Assembly: GCF_018614875.1 (NCBI RefSeq)
Contig: NZ_JAGGNW010000011.1
Coordinates: forward strand, 914,546 to 978,545
Direction of reading: 5' to 3'
Length of the DNA stretch: 64,000 bases
DNA from: Variovorax paradoxus
Lineage (GTDB): Bacteria; Pseudomonadota; Gammaproteobacteria; Burkholderiales; Burkholderiaceae_C
Position numbers and translations under genes: made by a program. The notes beneath the pieces are model-generated. The model was given only the letters and a program-made list of their open reading frames with translations. It was not told the DNA's origin and ran no database searches. Of the stretch, positions 53,374 to 60,855 are shown in pieces. The number at the start of each line of letters is the position of its first letter. The first letter of the stretch is position 1.

Positions 53374-54654
53374 ATGAAATCCGGATTGAGTTTTCTGATC
53401 GCCGCCAGGAAGTGCGAAATCGACGAGCTGGACCAGCTCGCGCGCACCAGCGACCTGGTCGGCCTGATCGCGCGGCTCGTTCACGCGCTGCAGCGGGAGC
53501 GCGGCATGTCCAATGTGTTTCTCGCCTCGCGCGGCGGCCGCTTCGCCGAACAGCGCGATCCGCAGATCATTGAATGCCTGGCGCTCGAACAGGAGGTGCG
53601 GGCCGGATTCGACCAGCTCGAGACCCAGGCGCGGCCGGGAGCCACCGCCGGCAACAGCGCCCGCCTCTTCAGCCGCATTGCCTGGGTGCTTCCCGGGCTC
53701 GACGGCCTGCCCGCCTTGCGCCGCCGCATCGGCGCGCTCGAACTGACGCCCACGCAGGCCACCGCCGCCTTCGCCAAGCTCGTCGCCGGCCTGCTGGCGG
53801 TGGTGTTCGAGGCGGCCGACGGCGCCACCGACCCCGAGATCTCCCGCCTGCTGGTGGCAATGTTCAATTTCATGCAGGGCAAGGAATTCGCAGGCCAGGA
53901 GCGCGCTTTCGGCGCCGCCTCGCTGGCCGTGGGCCGCCGCGACGAGGCGCAGCGCCAGCAATGGCTGCATCTCATCGAACTGCAGGAGCGCTGCTTCCAG
54001 GTCTTCACCGATTTTTCGAGCAGCGGCGTGCTGGCGCTCTGGCATCCAAGCCAGTCCGACGCCGTCATGGCCGAGATCGAACGCCAGCGCCGCATGAGCG
54101 TGACCTCGGCGCAGGCGGCTTCGGCGGCCGTTGCCGACCCGCGGCTGAGCCAGGCCTGGTTCGACTGGTGCACGCGCCGCATCGACGCCATGAAGACCGT
54201 CGAAGACCGGCTGGCCGCCGACCTGCGCGAACTCTGCGCCCGCAAGACCGCGCAGGCACGCAGCGAACTGCGGCGATACCAGGAGGTGCTCGGCACCCTG
54301 GCGCCGCAGCCCGAGGGCGCGGCGTTCTTCGACGATGCCGACACCCAGGCCACGGAGCCCGCCCAATACGGCCGGCACCTCGAGCGCTCGGTGCTCGACA
54401 TGGTCCAGGAACAGTCGCGCCGGCTGCAGGCCATGGGCGACGAACTCGAAACCGTGCGCGCCTCCCTCAACGAGCGCAAGCTGGTCGAACGCGCCAAGGG
54501 CCTCCTGATGGCGCACCGCCGGATGAGCGAGAACGAGGCCCACAAGATGCTGTTGCAGACGGCCATGAACCAGAAGCGCCGCCTCGTCGACGTGGCCGAG
54601 TCGATGCTCGCCATGGCCGACTACCTGCCGCTCGATGCCGCACCCCGGCGCTAG
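53374..54654 (+). CDS. NIT-ANTAR nitrate-responsive antiterminator (NasR-like)
   Basis: 426 residues. The N-terminal part (about 20-270) is a NIT nitrate/nitrite-sensing domain, helical, with [20 protein letters not shown], the family's typical first motif. The C-terminal ANTAR RNA-binding domain spans about 362-416: [20 protein letters not shown], then [20 protein letters not shown]. As in Klebsiella NasR, it should bind nitrate and stop early termination in the leader of the assimilation operon. That leader, with all expected RNA parts, begins just downstream before nrtA. The start at 53374 ([17 protein letters not shown]) is favoured. Confidence 0.9.
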   Translation: MKSGLSFLIAARKCEIDELDQLARTSDLVGLIARLVHALQRERGMSNVFLASRGGRFAEQRDPQIIECLALEQEVRAGFDQLETQARPGATAGNSARLFSRIAWVLPGLDGLPALRRRIGALELTPTQATAAFAKLVAGLLAVVFEAADGATDPEISRLLVAMFNFMQGKEFAGQERAFGAASLAVGRRDEAQRQQWLHLIELQERCFQVFTDFSSSGVLALWHPSQSDAVMAEIERQRRMSVTSAQAASAAVADPRLSQAWFDWCTRRIDAMKTVEDRLAADLRELCARKTAQARSELRRYQEVLGTLAPQPEGAAFFDDADTQATEPAQYGRHLERSVLDMVQEQSRRLQAMGDELETVRASLNERKLVERAKGLLMAHRRMSENEAHKMLLQTAMNQKRRLVDVAESMLAMADYLPLDAAPRR

Positions 54655-54684
54655 AAGCGCCCCGAAACGTTCGAATTGGTGCAG

Positions 54685-54701
54685 TGCACAACAACCGTGC
54701 A
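54685..54701. promoter_or_regulatory. NtrC-type binding site upstream of nrtA
   Basis: TGCAC-N7-GTGCA, matching the NtrC dyad. It is about 120-135 bases upstream of the predicted start site, the usual enhancer distance. Inference: nitrogen-limitation control. Confidence 0.7.
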
Positions 54702-54792
54702 TGAAGTCGGATTTCAGCCCTGCGGGCCTTGCGCGTACGCCGATCACCACTCTCCTGCTGCCGATTCGATAGCAATCCGCAGCCGGAAAAGC

Positions 54793-54808
54793 TGGCACAC
54801 AGTTTGCT
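54793..54808 (+). promoter_or_regulatory. Sigma-54 promoter of nrtABC
   Basis: TGGCACACAGTTTGCT: -24 GG and -12 GC separated by exactly 10 bases, one mismatch to the TGGCACG-N4-TTGCW consensus. Predicted transcript start is about 54819, placing the whole ANTAR leader in the RNA. Confidence 0.88.
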
Positions 54809-54840
54809 GAAGTAGTACATGGACCCACGGGTCCCAGGCA

Positions 54841-54890
54841 GGCAGCACCCAACGGCGGGTGTTGTCCGCCGAAATCGGACAAAGGCGTCC
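54841..54890 (+). promoter_or_regulatory. ANTAR two-hexaloop RNA target (antiterminator) in the nrtA leader
   Basis: First hairpin: GGCAGCACCC / GGGTGTTGTC (10 bp with two G-U pairs) with hexaloop AACGGC (54851-54856). Second hairpin: GGAC / GTCC with hexaloop AAAGGC (54881-54886). Both loops have A at position 1 and G at position 4, the known ANTAR recognition pattern. The second hairpin's loop and 3' arm overlap the terminator's 5' arm, so the two exclude each other. Confidence 0.85.
54862..54882 (+). promoter_or_regulatory. Competing hairpin in the nrtA leader (anti-antiterminator)
   Basis: Perfect 7-bp stem TTGTCCG / CGGACAA with a 7-base loop. It uses the 3' arm of the first hexaloop hairpin and the 5' arm of the second, so it would block both and leave the terminator free when no ANTAR protein is bound. 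Inferred from base pairing. Confidence 0.6.
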
Positions 54891-54946
54891 CCATCCCGCA
54901 AGGGCTCGTTTTCGAGCAGCCCCTGCGCGGTGCGGACGCCTTTTTT
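54881..54946 (+). terminator. Intrinsic terminator in the nrtA leader
   Basis: Outer stem AAAGGCGTCC / GGACGCCTTT with an inner GGGCTCG/CGAGCAGCCC hairpin, followed by TTTTTTG and further T-rich sequence to 54965. It lies between the sigma-54 promoter and nrtA. With the ANTAR motif it makes a nitrate-dependent switch. The rest of 54655-54990 is gene-free. Confidence 0.88.
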
Positions 54947-54990
54947 GTTTTTGCTTTTTCTTTTTCTGTTCTTCAACCGGAGCCCGCCCC

Positions 54991-56235
54991 ATGACCGACC
55001 CGCTGAAAACCCGCCTCAGCCGCCGCCGCGTACTGCAAGCCGCCGCCATTGGCGCTGTGGGAGTCAACCCGGCGCTGCGCGCCGCCGTCTGGGCCCAGGG
55101 CTCCGACAAGCCGGAGAAGGAGGAAGTGAAGATCGGCTTCATCCCGCTGACCGATTGCGCCAGCGTGGTGATGGCCTCGGTGCTGGGCATCGACAAGAAG
55201 TACGGCGTGAAGATCGTGCCCAGCAAGGAAGCCAGCTGGGCCGGCGTGCGCGACAAGCTCTCCAACGGCGACATCGACATGGCCCACGTGCTCTACGGCC
55301 TGGTCTACGGCATGCACCTGGGCCTGAGTGGCCCGAAGAAGGACATGGCTGTGCTCATGACCCTGAACAACAACGGCCAGGCCATCACGCTGTCGAAGAA
55401 GCTGGCCGACAAGGGCGCGGTGGATGCCGCCTCGCTCGCCAAGCTCATCGCCACCGAGAAGCGCGAATACACCTTCGCCCAGACCTTCCCCACCGGCACG
55501 CACGCCATGTGGCTCTACTACTGGCTGGCCTCGGCCGGCATCGACCCGTTCAAGGACGTCAAGAACATCACCGTGCCGCCGCCCCAGATGGTGGCCAACA
55601 TGCGCGTGGGCAACATGGACGGCTACTGCGTGGGCGAGCCCTGGGGCCAGCGCGCCATCATGGACGGCATCGGCATCACGGCCATCACCACGCAGGACAT
55701 CTGGAAAGACCATCCCGAGAAGGTGCTCGGCTGCACCGCGGAGTTCACGAAGAAGTACCCCAACACCGCACGCGCCGTGACCGCCGCCATCCTGGAAGCC
55801 GGCAAGTGGATCGACGCCGGCCTGCAGAACAAGAACAAGATGGCCGAGACCATCGCCGACAAGAGCTATGTCAACACCAGCGTGGACGCGATCAACCAGC
55901 GCATCCTGGGCCGCTACACCAATGGCCTCGGCAAGAGCTGGGACGACCCCAACCACATGAAGTTCTACAACGGCGGCGCCGTGAACTTCCCGTACCTGTC
56001 GGACGGCATGTGGTTCCTCACGCAGCACAAGCGCTGGGGCCTGCTCAAGGAGCATCCGGACTACCTGAAGGTGGCCACCGAGATCAACCGCATCGACATC
56101 TACAAGCAGGCCGCCGCCGCCACCCAGACCCCCGTGCCCAAGGACGTTCTGCGCAGCAGCAAGCTGTTCGACGGCACGGTGTGGGACGGCAAGGACCCGA
56201 AGAAGTACGCCGATTCATTCAAGCTGCATGTCTGA
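54991..56235 (+). CDS. nrtA: Nitrate ABC transporter substrate-binding protein
   Basis: 414 residues. A twin-arginine signal, SRRRVLQAAAIGAVG, lies near residues 10-25, so export is via Tat. The mature protein starts EEVKIGFIPLTDCASVVMAS, then SWAGVRDKLSNGDIDMAHVL and QTFPTGTHAMWLYYWLASAG, matching NrtA/NasF-type nitrate binders of the CmpA-NrtA family. The ATG at 54991 follows the leader; upstream frame codons lie inside the terminator. It is first in nrtABC. Confidence 0.93.
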   Translation: MTDPLKTRLSRRRVLQAAAIGAVGVNPALRAAVWAQGSDKPEKEEVKIGFIPLTDCASVVMASVLGIDKKYGVKIVPSKEASWAGVRDKLSNGDIDMAHVLYGLVYGMHLGLSGPKKDMAVLMTLNNNGQAITLSKKLADKGAVDAASLAKLIATEKREYTFAQTFPTGTHAMWLYYWLASAGIDPFKDVKNITVPPPQMVANMRVGNMDGYCVGEPWGQRAIMDGIGITAITTQDIWKDHPEKVLGCTAEFTKKYPNTARAVTAAILEAGKWIDAGLQNKNKMAETIADKSYVNTSVDAINQRILGRYTNGLGKSWDDPNHMKFYNGGAVNFPYLSDGMWFLTQHKRWGLLKEHPDYLKVATEINRIDIYKQAAAATQTPVPKDVLRSSKLFDGTVWDGKDPKKYADSFKLHV

Positions 56236-56248
56236 GGAGAAACACACC

Positions 56249-57178
56249 ATGGTCAGTGCTGTATTCCATTCGCCCCTGGACGCCTCTTTGCCTCTCCCAC
56301 GCGCGGGAGAAGGCCGGAGCGAGGCTGCGGCCCGCGCCGAAGCGGCACCACGCTCCACCCCCGTCGCCAAGGAGCAAAAACCGCGCGCCCCCATCGACCT
56401 GCGCGCCTTCTGGATGCGCGTGCTGCCGCCGCTCGCGGGCTTCGGCCTGCTGCTGCTGATCTGGGAGCTGGTGGCCATGAAAAGCACCACCGGCTTTCCG
56501 ACGCCCGCAGCCACCTGGCAGCAGGCACTCACGGTGTTCAGCGACCCGTTCTACAGCAAGGGTCCCAACGACCAGGGCGTGGGCTGGAACGTGCTTTCGT
56601 CGCTGCAGCGCGTGGCCCTGGGCTTCGGGCTTGCCGCGGCCGTCGGTATTCCGGCGGGCTTTGCGATCGGGCGCTTCGAGTTTCTTTCGCGCATGTTCAA
56701 TCCGCTGATCAGCCTGCTGCGCCCCGTGTCGCCGCTGGCCTGGCTGCCCATCGGCCTCCTGGTGTTCAAGGGCGCCAACCCGGCGGCCATCTGGACCATC
56801 TTCATCTGTTCGATCTGGCCGATGGTGATCAACACGGCCGTCGGCGTGCAGCGGGTTCCGAGCGACTACATGAACGTGGCCAAGGTGCTGAACCTGTCGG
56901 AGTGGAAGATCTTCACCCGCATCCTGTTCCCGGCCGTGCTGCCCTACATGCTGACGGGCGTGCGCCTGGCCGTGGGCACGGCCTGGCTGGTGATCGTCGC
57001 GGCCGAAATGCTCACCGGCGGCGTCGGCATCGGTTTCTGGGTGTGGGACGAGTGGAACAACCTCAACGTCGCCAACATCATCATCGCGATCTTCGTGATC
57101 GGCATCGTCGGCCTGGTGCTGGAGTTCGCGCTCATCAAGCTTGCCACTGCATTCACGTTCGAAGAGGTGAAATCATGA
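56249..57178 (+). CDS. nrtB: Nitrate ABC transporter permease
   Basis: 309 residues, about 6 transmembrane helices, with the permease EAA-type loop around LNLSEWKIFTRILFPAVLPY and GVRLAVGTAWLVIVAAEM. A ribosome-binding site (GAGGAG) favours the ATG at 56249; one at 56228 would overlap nrtA. The N-terminal 45 residues before PIDLRAFWMRVL are hydrophilic and partly encoded by a palindromic element (56291-56330). It is coupled to nrtC by an ATGA overlap. Confidence 0.93.
   Translation: MVSAVFHSPLDASLPLPRAGEGRSEAAARAEAAPRSTPVAKEQKPRAPIDLRAFWMRVLPPLAGFGLLLLIWELVAMKSTTGFPTPAATWQQALTVFSDPFYSKGPNDQGVGWNVLSSLQRVALGFGLAAAVGIPAGFAIGRFEFLSRMFNPLISLLRPVSPLAWLPIGLLVFKGANPAAIWTIFICSIWPMVINTAVGVQRVPSDYMNVAKVLNLSEWKIFTRILFPAVLPYMLTGVRLAVGTAWLVIVAAEMLTGGVGIGFWVWDEWNNLNVANIIIAIFVIGIVGLVLEFALIKLATAFTFEEVKS
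56291..56330. repeat. REP-like palindromic element inside the nrtB 5' end
   Basis: CTCTCCC and GGGAGAAG flank ACGCGC, followed by GCCGGAGCGAGGC. This resembles the intergenic CTCTCCC...GGGAGAG repeats of high-GC proteobacteria. Here it is in frame and adds residues such as SLPLPRAGEGRSEAAARAEA to the protein. Confidence 0.45.
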
Positions 57179-57984
57179 ATGATGATTCGAAGTACATCGA
57201 GATCCACAACGTCGAGCAGCGCTTCAAGACGGCCAAGGGCAGCTTCCTTGCCCTGCAGGGCGTCAACCTGAACGTGGCCAAGGGCGAGTTCGTCACGCTG
57301 ATCGGCCATTCGGGCTGCGGCAAGTCGACGCTGCTGAACCTCATTGCCGGGCTGACCACGCCGACGCAGGGCGTGCTGCTGTGCGCGAACAGGGAAATCA
57401 AGGGCCCGGGACCGGAACGCGCGGTGGTGTTCCAGAACCACTCGCTGCTGCCCTGGCTCACCTGCTTCGAGAACGTGTATCTCGCGGTCGAGCGCGTCTT
57501 TGCCGCCACCGAAAGCAAGGCGCAATTGCGCGCCCGCACCGATGCGGCGCTCGCGATGGTCGGCCTCTCGGCCGCCGCGCAAAAACGCCCCGGCGAAATT
57601 TCCGGCGGCATGAAGCAGCGCGTGGGCATTGCGCGCGCACTTTCGATGGAACCCAAGGTGCTGCTGATGGACGAGCCCTTCGGCGCGCTCGACGCGCTCA
57701 CGCGCGCCAAGCTGCAGGACGAGCTGCTCGCCATCGTTCAGAAGACGCACAGCACCGTCGTCATGGTCACGCACGACGTCGACGAGGCGGTGCTCCTGAG
57801 CGACCGCATCGTGATGCTCACCAACGGCCCGGCCGCCACCATCGGCGAGGTGCTGAAGGTCGACATCGCCCGTCCACGCAACCGCGTCGAGCTGGCCGAA
57901 GATCCGGCCTACGTGCATGCGCGCAAGGCCGTGATCGATTTCCTCTACACGCGCCAGGCGCACGTGGAGAAGGCTGCGGCCTGA
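57175..57984 (+). CDS. nrtC: Nitrate ABC transporter ATPase
   Basis: 269 residues. Walker A GHSGCGKST, Walker B KVLLMDEPFGALD and the signature ISGGMKQRVGIARAL (the nitrate/sulfonate branch has ISGGM) are all intact, with H-loop MVTHDVDEA. The NrtA-like regulatory domain found in cyanobacterial NrtC is absent, so it is the short NrtD-like form. The start overlaps the nrtB stop by 4 bases. Confidence 0.93.
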   Translation: MNDDSKYIEIHNVEQRFKTAKGSFLALQGVNLNVAKGEFVTLIGHSGCGKSTLLNLIAGLTTPTQGVLLCANREIKGPGPERAVVFQNHSLLPWLTCFENVYLAVERVFAATESKAQLRARTDAALAMVGLSAAAQKRPGEISGGMKQRVGIARALSMEPKVLLMDEPFGALDALTRAKLQDELLAIVQKTHSTVVMVTHDVDEAVLLSDRIVMLTNGPAATIGEVLKVDIARPRNRVELAEDPAYVHARKAVIDFLYTRQAHVEKAAA

Positions 57985-58014
57985 CACAGCAGGCGCGGCA
58001 CGACCGGTGTCAGG
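57980..58014. other. Hairpin between convergent nrtC and the ANTAR-PilJ gene
   Basis: Perfect 8-bp arms CCTGACAC / GTGTCAGG, 19-base loop, covering both stop codons. No T run, so a terminator role is uncertain. Confidence 0.4.
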
Positions 58015-59311
58015 ACATGATGACCTGCAGGCTGTGCTCGTACCAGGCGGTAAGGCGCTCGAAGGTGTCGACGAGCGCCTCGCTGGAACGCACCAGCGTT
58101 GCGCGGCCTTCGGGGCTGTCGAGCGCCTGCACGCCGCCCACCAGGCGCAGCCATTCATCGCGCGCGGCCGCCAGTGCGGCGCGGATCTCGGGTGAACTGA
58201 GGGGCGCGCCCTCCAGCTCCAGCAGCGCGGCCTCGAACTCGTTCATGGTCGGCAGCAGCCGGTTGCGCGACGCCTCGGCCGCAATGGTCGAGGCGAGCAA
58301 TGCGTCCTTCGCCAGGCGCTGCGCGCGCATGCGCTGGCGCCCGCAGATGTTGACGATGCGCAGCGCGCGGCGCGCGCCCGACGCCTCCAGCGCCTCCGTC
58401 ATGGCCTCGGCCGCCGACAGCAAGGCCTCGCCGCGCGCGTCGATCTCGGCCAGCTCCTGCTGCGCCGGACGCGCGGCGAGCGATGTGGCCAACCCGTTCC
58501 AGGCTGCCTGCACTTCGCCCAGCGCCAGCGCGCCGGCCGCACCCAATTGGAGAGTGCTCAGATGATCCAGGTTTTGCTGCACCCGCTCGGTCGATTGCGT
58601 GCGCAGCACGCGCGCGCGCTGCACGTCGATGCCGGCGAGCAGCTGCGCCGCCACGCGCACCAGCCGCTGCGAGAGCATGCGCAGCTGCCCAGCGCGGTTG
58701 ATCGCCTCGGCCCACTGCGCGGCCTCGATGACGGAGCGCGACACCTCGCCCAGCCGCAGGTTGGCATGCATGGCGGCACCGCGCAGCAGGCCGAAGGCTT
58801 CGTCTTCGCCGATTCCGCGCGCGGACATCAAGAGGCCCTTGGCGCGATCGACCCACTTGCGCTCGTCCATGCGCGTGCGCAGGGCCTCGAGCTCGGCGCG
58901 CAGCGCGGCCTCGCGCTGCCAGCGGGCTTGCGCACGGACGGTCAGCGCCGCCAGCGACCGGGCATCCAAGGTGTCGATGGGCGCCCAGGCATGCACGCCG
59001 AGCGCCGCCAGCAGCTCGTGCTGTTCGTCGCCCAGCGGTGCACTGACCAGGCTCAGCGCGCAAGGCGGCGCACCGCTCCACGGCTGCAAGGCCTCGACGA
59101 GCGCCTGCAATTGATTGGCCGGCTCCGGCAGATGGACCCATGCCTGTTGCGGTGCAAGCGCCCCCACCTGCTGCACCAGCGTGTGGCAGGTGGCCGGTCC
59201 GAGCACGGTGGCGCCCGCATCCTCCAGCGCCCGCCGCAGTTCCACGGGCAGATCCGGCAAGGGCCCGGAGCCGGCGTCTTCATTGGGCAGAACGGCGAGA
59301 AGAGAAATCAT
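58010..59311 (-). CDS. Cytoplasmic ANTAR regulator with two PilJ/NarX-like sensor segments
   Basis: 433 residues with no signal or membrane segment. Residues 1-130 resemble a degenerate receiver (no clear phosphorylation site). ANTAR lies at about 135-196: ERKWVDRAKGLLMSARGIG. Then two copies of a PilJ/NarX P-box-like motif follow: EAINRAGQLRMLSQRLVRVA (202-221) and IVNICGRQRMRAQRLAKDAL (319-338), each before a long helical region. In NarX/NarQ the P-box binds nitrate. So this looks like a soluble nitrate/nitrite-sensing antiterminator, second in the cluster beside NIT-ANTAR. It is divergent from nasA. The start at 59311 is preferred. Confidence 0.82.
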   Translation of the reverse strand: MISLLAVLPNEDAGSGPLPDLPVELRRALEDAGATVLGPATCHTLVQQVGALAPQQAWVHLPEPANQLQALVEALQPWSGAPPCALSLVSAPLGDEQHELLAALGVHAWAPIDTLDARSLAALTVRAQARWQREAALRAELEALRTRMDERKWVDRAKGLLMSARGIGEDEAFGLLRGAAMHANLRLGEVSRSVIEAAQWAEAINRAGQLRMLSQRLVRVAAQLLAGIDVQRARVLRTQSTERVQQNLDHLSTLQLGAAGALALGEVQAAWNGLATSLAARPAQQELAEIDARGEALLSAAEAMTEALEASGARRALRIVNICGRQRMRAQRLAKDALLASTIAAEASRNRLLPTMNEFEAALLELEGAPLSSPEIRAALAAARDEWLRLVGGVQALDSPEGRATLVRSSEALVDTFERLTAWYEHSLQVIMS

Positions 59312-59363
59312 GGCGAGGTGATGGACGGCACCGCAAGCATAGGCCACGCCCGGTCGTTTTCGC

Positions 59364-59379
59364 AGGCACGACTCTTGCA
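59364..59379 (+). promoter_or_regulatory. Sigma-54 promoter of the nitrate transporter gene
   Basis: AGGCACGACTCTTGCA: GG and GC separated by 10 bases; only the first base departs from TGGCACG-N4-TTGCW. Predicted start about 59390, giving a leader of about 180 bases before the ATG at 59573. Confidence 0.82.
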
Positions 59380-59390
59380 TCGATCAGGGT

Positions 59391-59410
59391 GCGGTGTAAC
59401 GAAGCACCGC
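59391..59410 (+). promoter_or_regulatory. Candidate ANTAR hexaloop hairpin in the nasA leader
   Basis: Stem GCGGTGT / GCACCGC (7 bp with one U-G pair) with hexaloop AACGAA (59398-59403): A1 and G4 as ANTAR proteins need. It lies at the very 5' end of the predicted RNA. A clear second hexaloop or T-run terminator was not found; later hairpins (59442-59464 and 59476-59497) are strong but lack the pattern. Confidence 0.55.
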
Positions 59411-59572
59411 TTTGGTGAGGCTGCAGGCTCCTGCATCCGTCCTGGCATCGCCCATGCCGGGAAGCACCCCCACGCCGACAGCGTCCGCTGCCGGCATTCC
59501 GCCCCAACCCCGTCCGTCGACACGGCCCTCGCAAGGCTGCGCCGCGGCATTTCGCACGATTGAAGAGACGCC

Positions 59573-60838
59573 ATGTCCAGTTTCAAGACCTTCTTGCACT
59601 CAGGCCACGGCCCGACGCTGTTCTCGGCCTTTCTGTACTTCTCGTTCTCCTGCTGCATCTGGGTGCTGAACGGCGCCATGGCGCCCTTCATCGGCGAGAC
59701 CTTCGACCTCTCGCCCGCGCAGAAGGGCCTGATGCTGTCGGTGCCGATCATCGCGGGCGCGCTGATGCGCTTTCCGCTCGGCATCCTGTCGCAGTACATC
59801 GGCCGCAAGAACGCCACGCTGGTCGAGATGGGCCTGATCGCGGTGGCGATGCTGTTCGGCTTCTTCTTCGTGAAGAGCTTCAACGACCTGCTGGCCATGG
59901 GCGTGCTGCTGGGCATTGCGGGCGCGAGCTTCGGCGTGGCGCTGTCGCTGGGCTCGGGCTGGTTCCCGCCGCAGCACAAGGGCCTGGCGATGGGCCTGGT
60001 GGGTGCCGGCAATGTGGGCACGGCGGTGTCGGTGCTGGTGGCGCCGCCGCTCGCGCAGTGGCTCGGCTGGCAGGCGGTGTACGGCGTGGCGGCGGTTGCC
60101 ATCCTGGTGCCGATGGTCGTGATGATCGTGCTTGCCAAGGAGCCGCCCGACGTCGACAGCCACGCGAGTTTCCGCGAGCACATCGCCTGCCTGTTCGAGA
60201 AGGACGGCTGGGTGTTCAGCCTGATCTACGGCGTGACCTTCGGCGGCTTCATCGGCCTCACCACCTTCCTGCCTTCCTACTACTACGACCAGTTCGGCGT
60301 GAGCAAGGTGCAGGCCGGACAGCTCACCATGCTGGCTGCCTTCATGGGCGCCGCGGTGCGCATCGTGGGCGGCTGGATCTCCGACCGCTGGGGCGGCGTC
60401 AACACGCTGACCGTGGTGCTGCTGGCGGTGGCCATCGGGCTCGTGCTGGTGGGCATCTCATCGGGCTCGCTCGCACTCACCACGCTGCTGCTGATCGTGT
60501 GCTTCGCTGCGCTGGGCGCGGGCAACGGCGCGCTGTTCCAGCTGGTGCCCTTGCGCTGGCCCACGAGCACGGCGGTGGCGGGCTCGATGATCGGCGAGAT
60601 CGGCGCGCTGGGCGGCGGCCTGGTGCCCAACGCCATGGGCCTGTCGAAGCAGTACCTCGGCAGCTACGTCTGGGGCTTCGTGTTCTTCGGTGCGCTGTCG
60701 CTGGTGATGCTGGGCGTCATGCGCGCGATGCAGATCCGCTGGACCCGCACCTGGGCGGAAAAAGGTGGTCGTGCGCGCACTTCGCCCCACGCTGCCGACG
60801 CCAAGCACGTGCCTCCAGGCAAGACGGCGCGGCCATGA
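59573..60838 (+). CDS. Nitrate/nitrite transporter, NarK/NasA (NNP) family
   Basis: 421 residues, 12 transmembrane helices. The NNP signature GAGNVGTAVSVLVAPPLAQW is present, as are arginines in MRFPLGILSQ and AVRIVGGWISDRWGG for nitrate. It imports nitrate for assimilation, doubling the role of NrtABC, perhaps with other affinity. A GAAGAG ribosome-binding site precedes the ATG. The convergent kinase gene ends 18 bases downstream. Confidence 0.93.
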   Translation: MSSFKTFLHSGHGPTLFSAFLYFSFSCCIWVLNGAMAPFIGETFDLSPAQKGLMLSVPIIAGALMRFPLGILSQYIGRKNATLVEMGLIAVAMLFGFFFVKSFNDLLAMGVLLGIAGASFGVALSLGSGWFPPQHKGLAMGLVGAGNVGTAVSVLVAPPLAQWLGWQAVYGVAAVAILVPMVVMIVLAKEPPDVDSHASFREHIACLFEKDGWVFSLIYGVTFGGFIGLTTFLPSYYYDQFGVSKVQAGQLTMLAAFMGAAVRIVGGWISDRWGGVNTLTVVLLAVAIGLVLVGISSGSLALTTLLLIVCFAALGAGNGALFQLVPLRWPTSTAVAGSMIGEIGALGGGLVPNAMGLSKQYLGSYVWGFVFFGALSLVMLGVMRAMQIRWTRTWAEKGGRARTSPHAADAKHVPPGKTARP

Positions 60839-60855
60839 CTTTCTTCCGCCCGCCC

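Noticed and set aside
54863..54990. Longer nrtA starting at the in-frame ATG at 54859
   Set aside because: That start lies inside the first ANTAR hairpin and would translate the terminator; the twin-arginine signal begins after 54991.
59430..59500. Second ANTAR hexaloop in the nasA leader
   Set aside because: Candidate loops (CGCCC, GCTC) are not six bases with A1 and G4; the strong stems there do not fit the motif.
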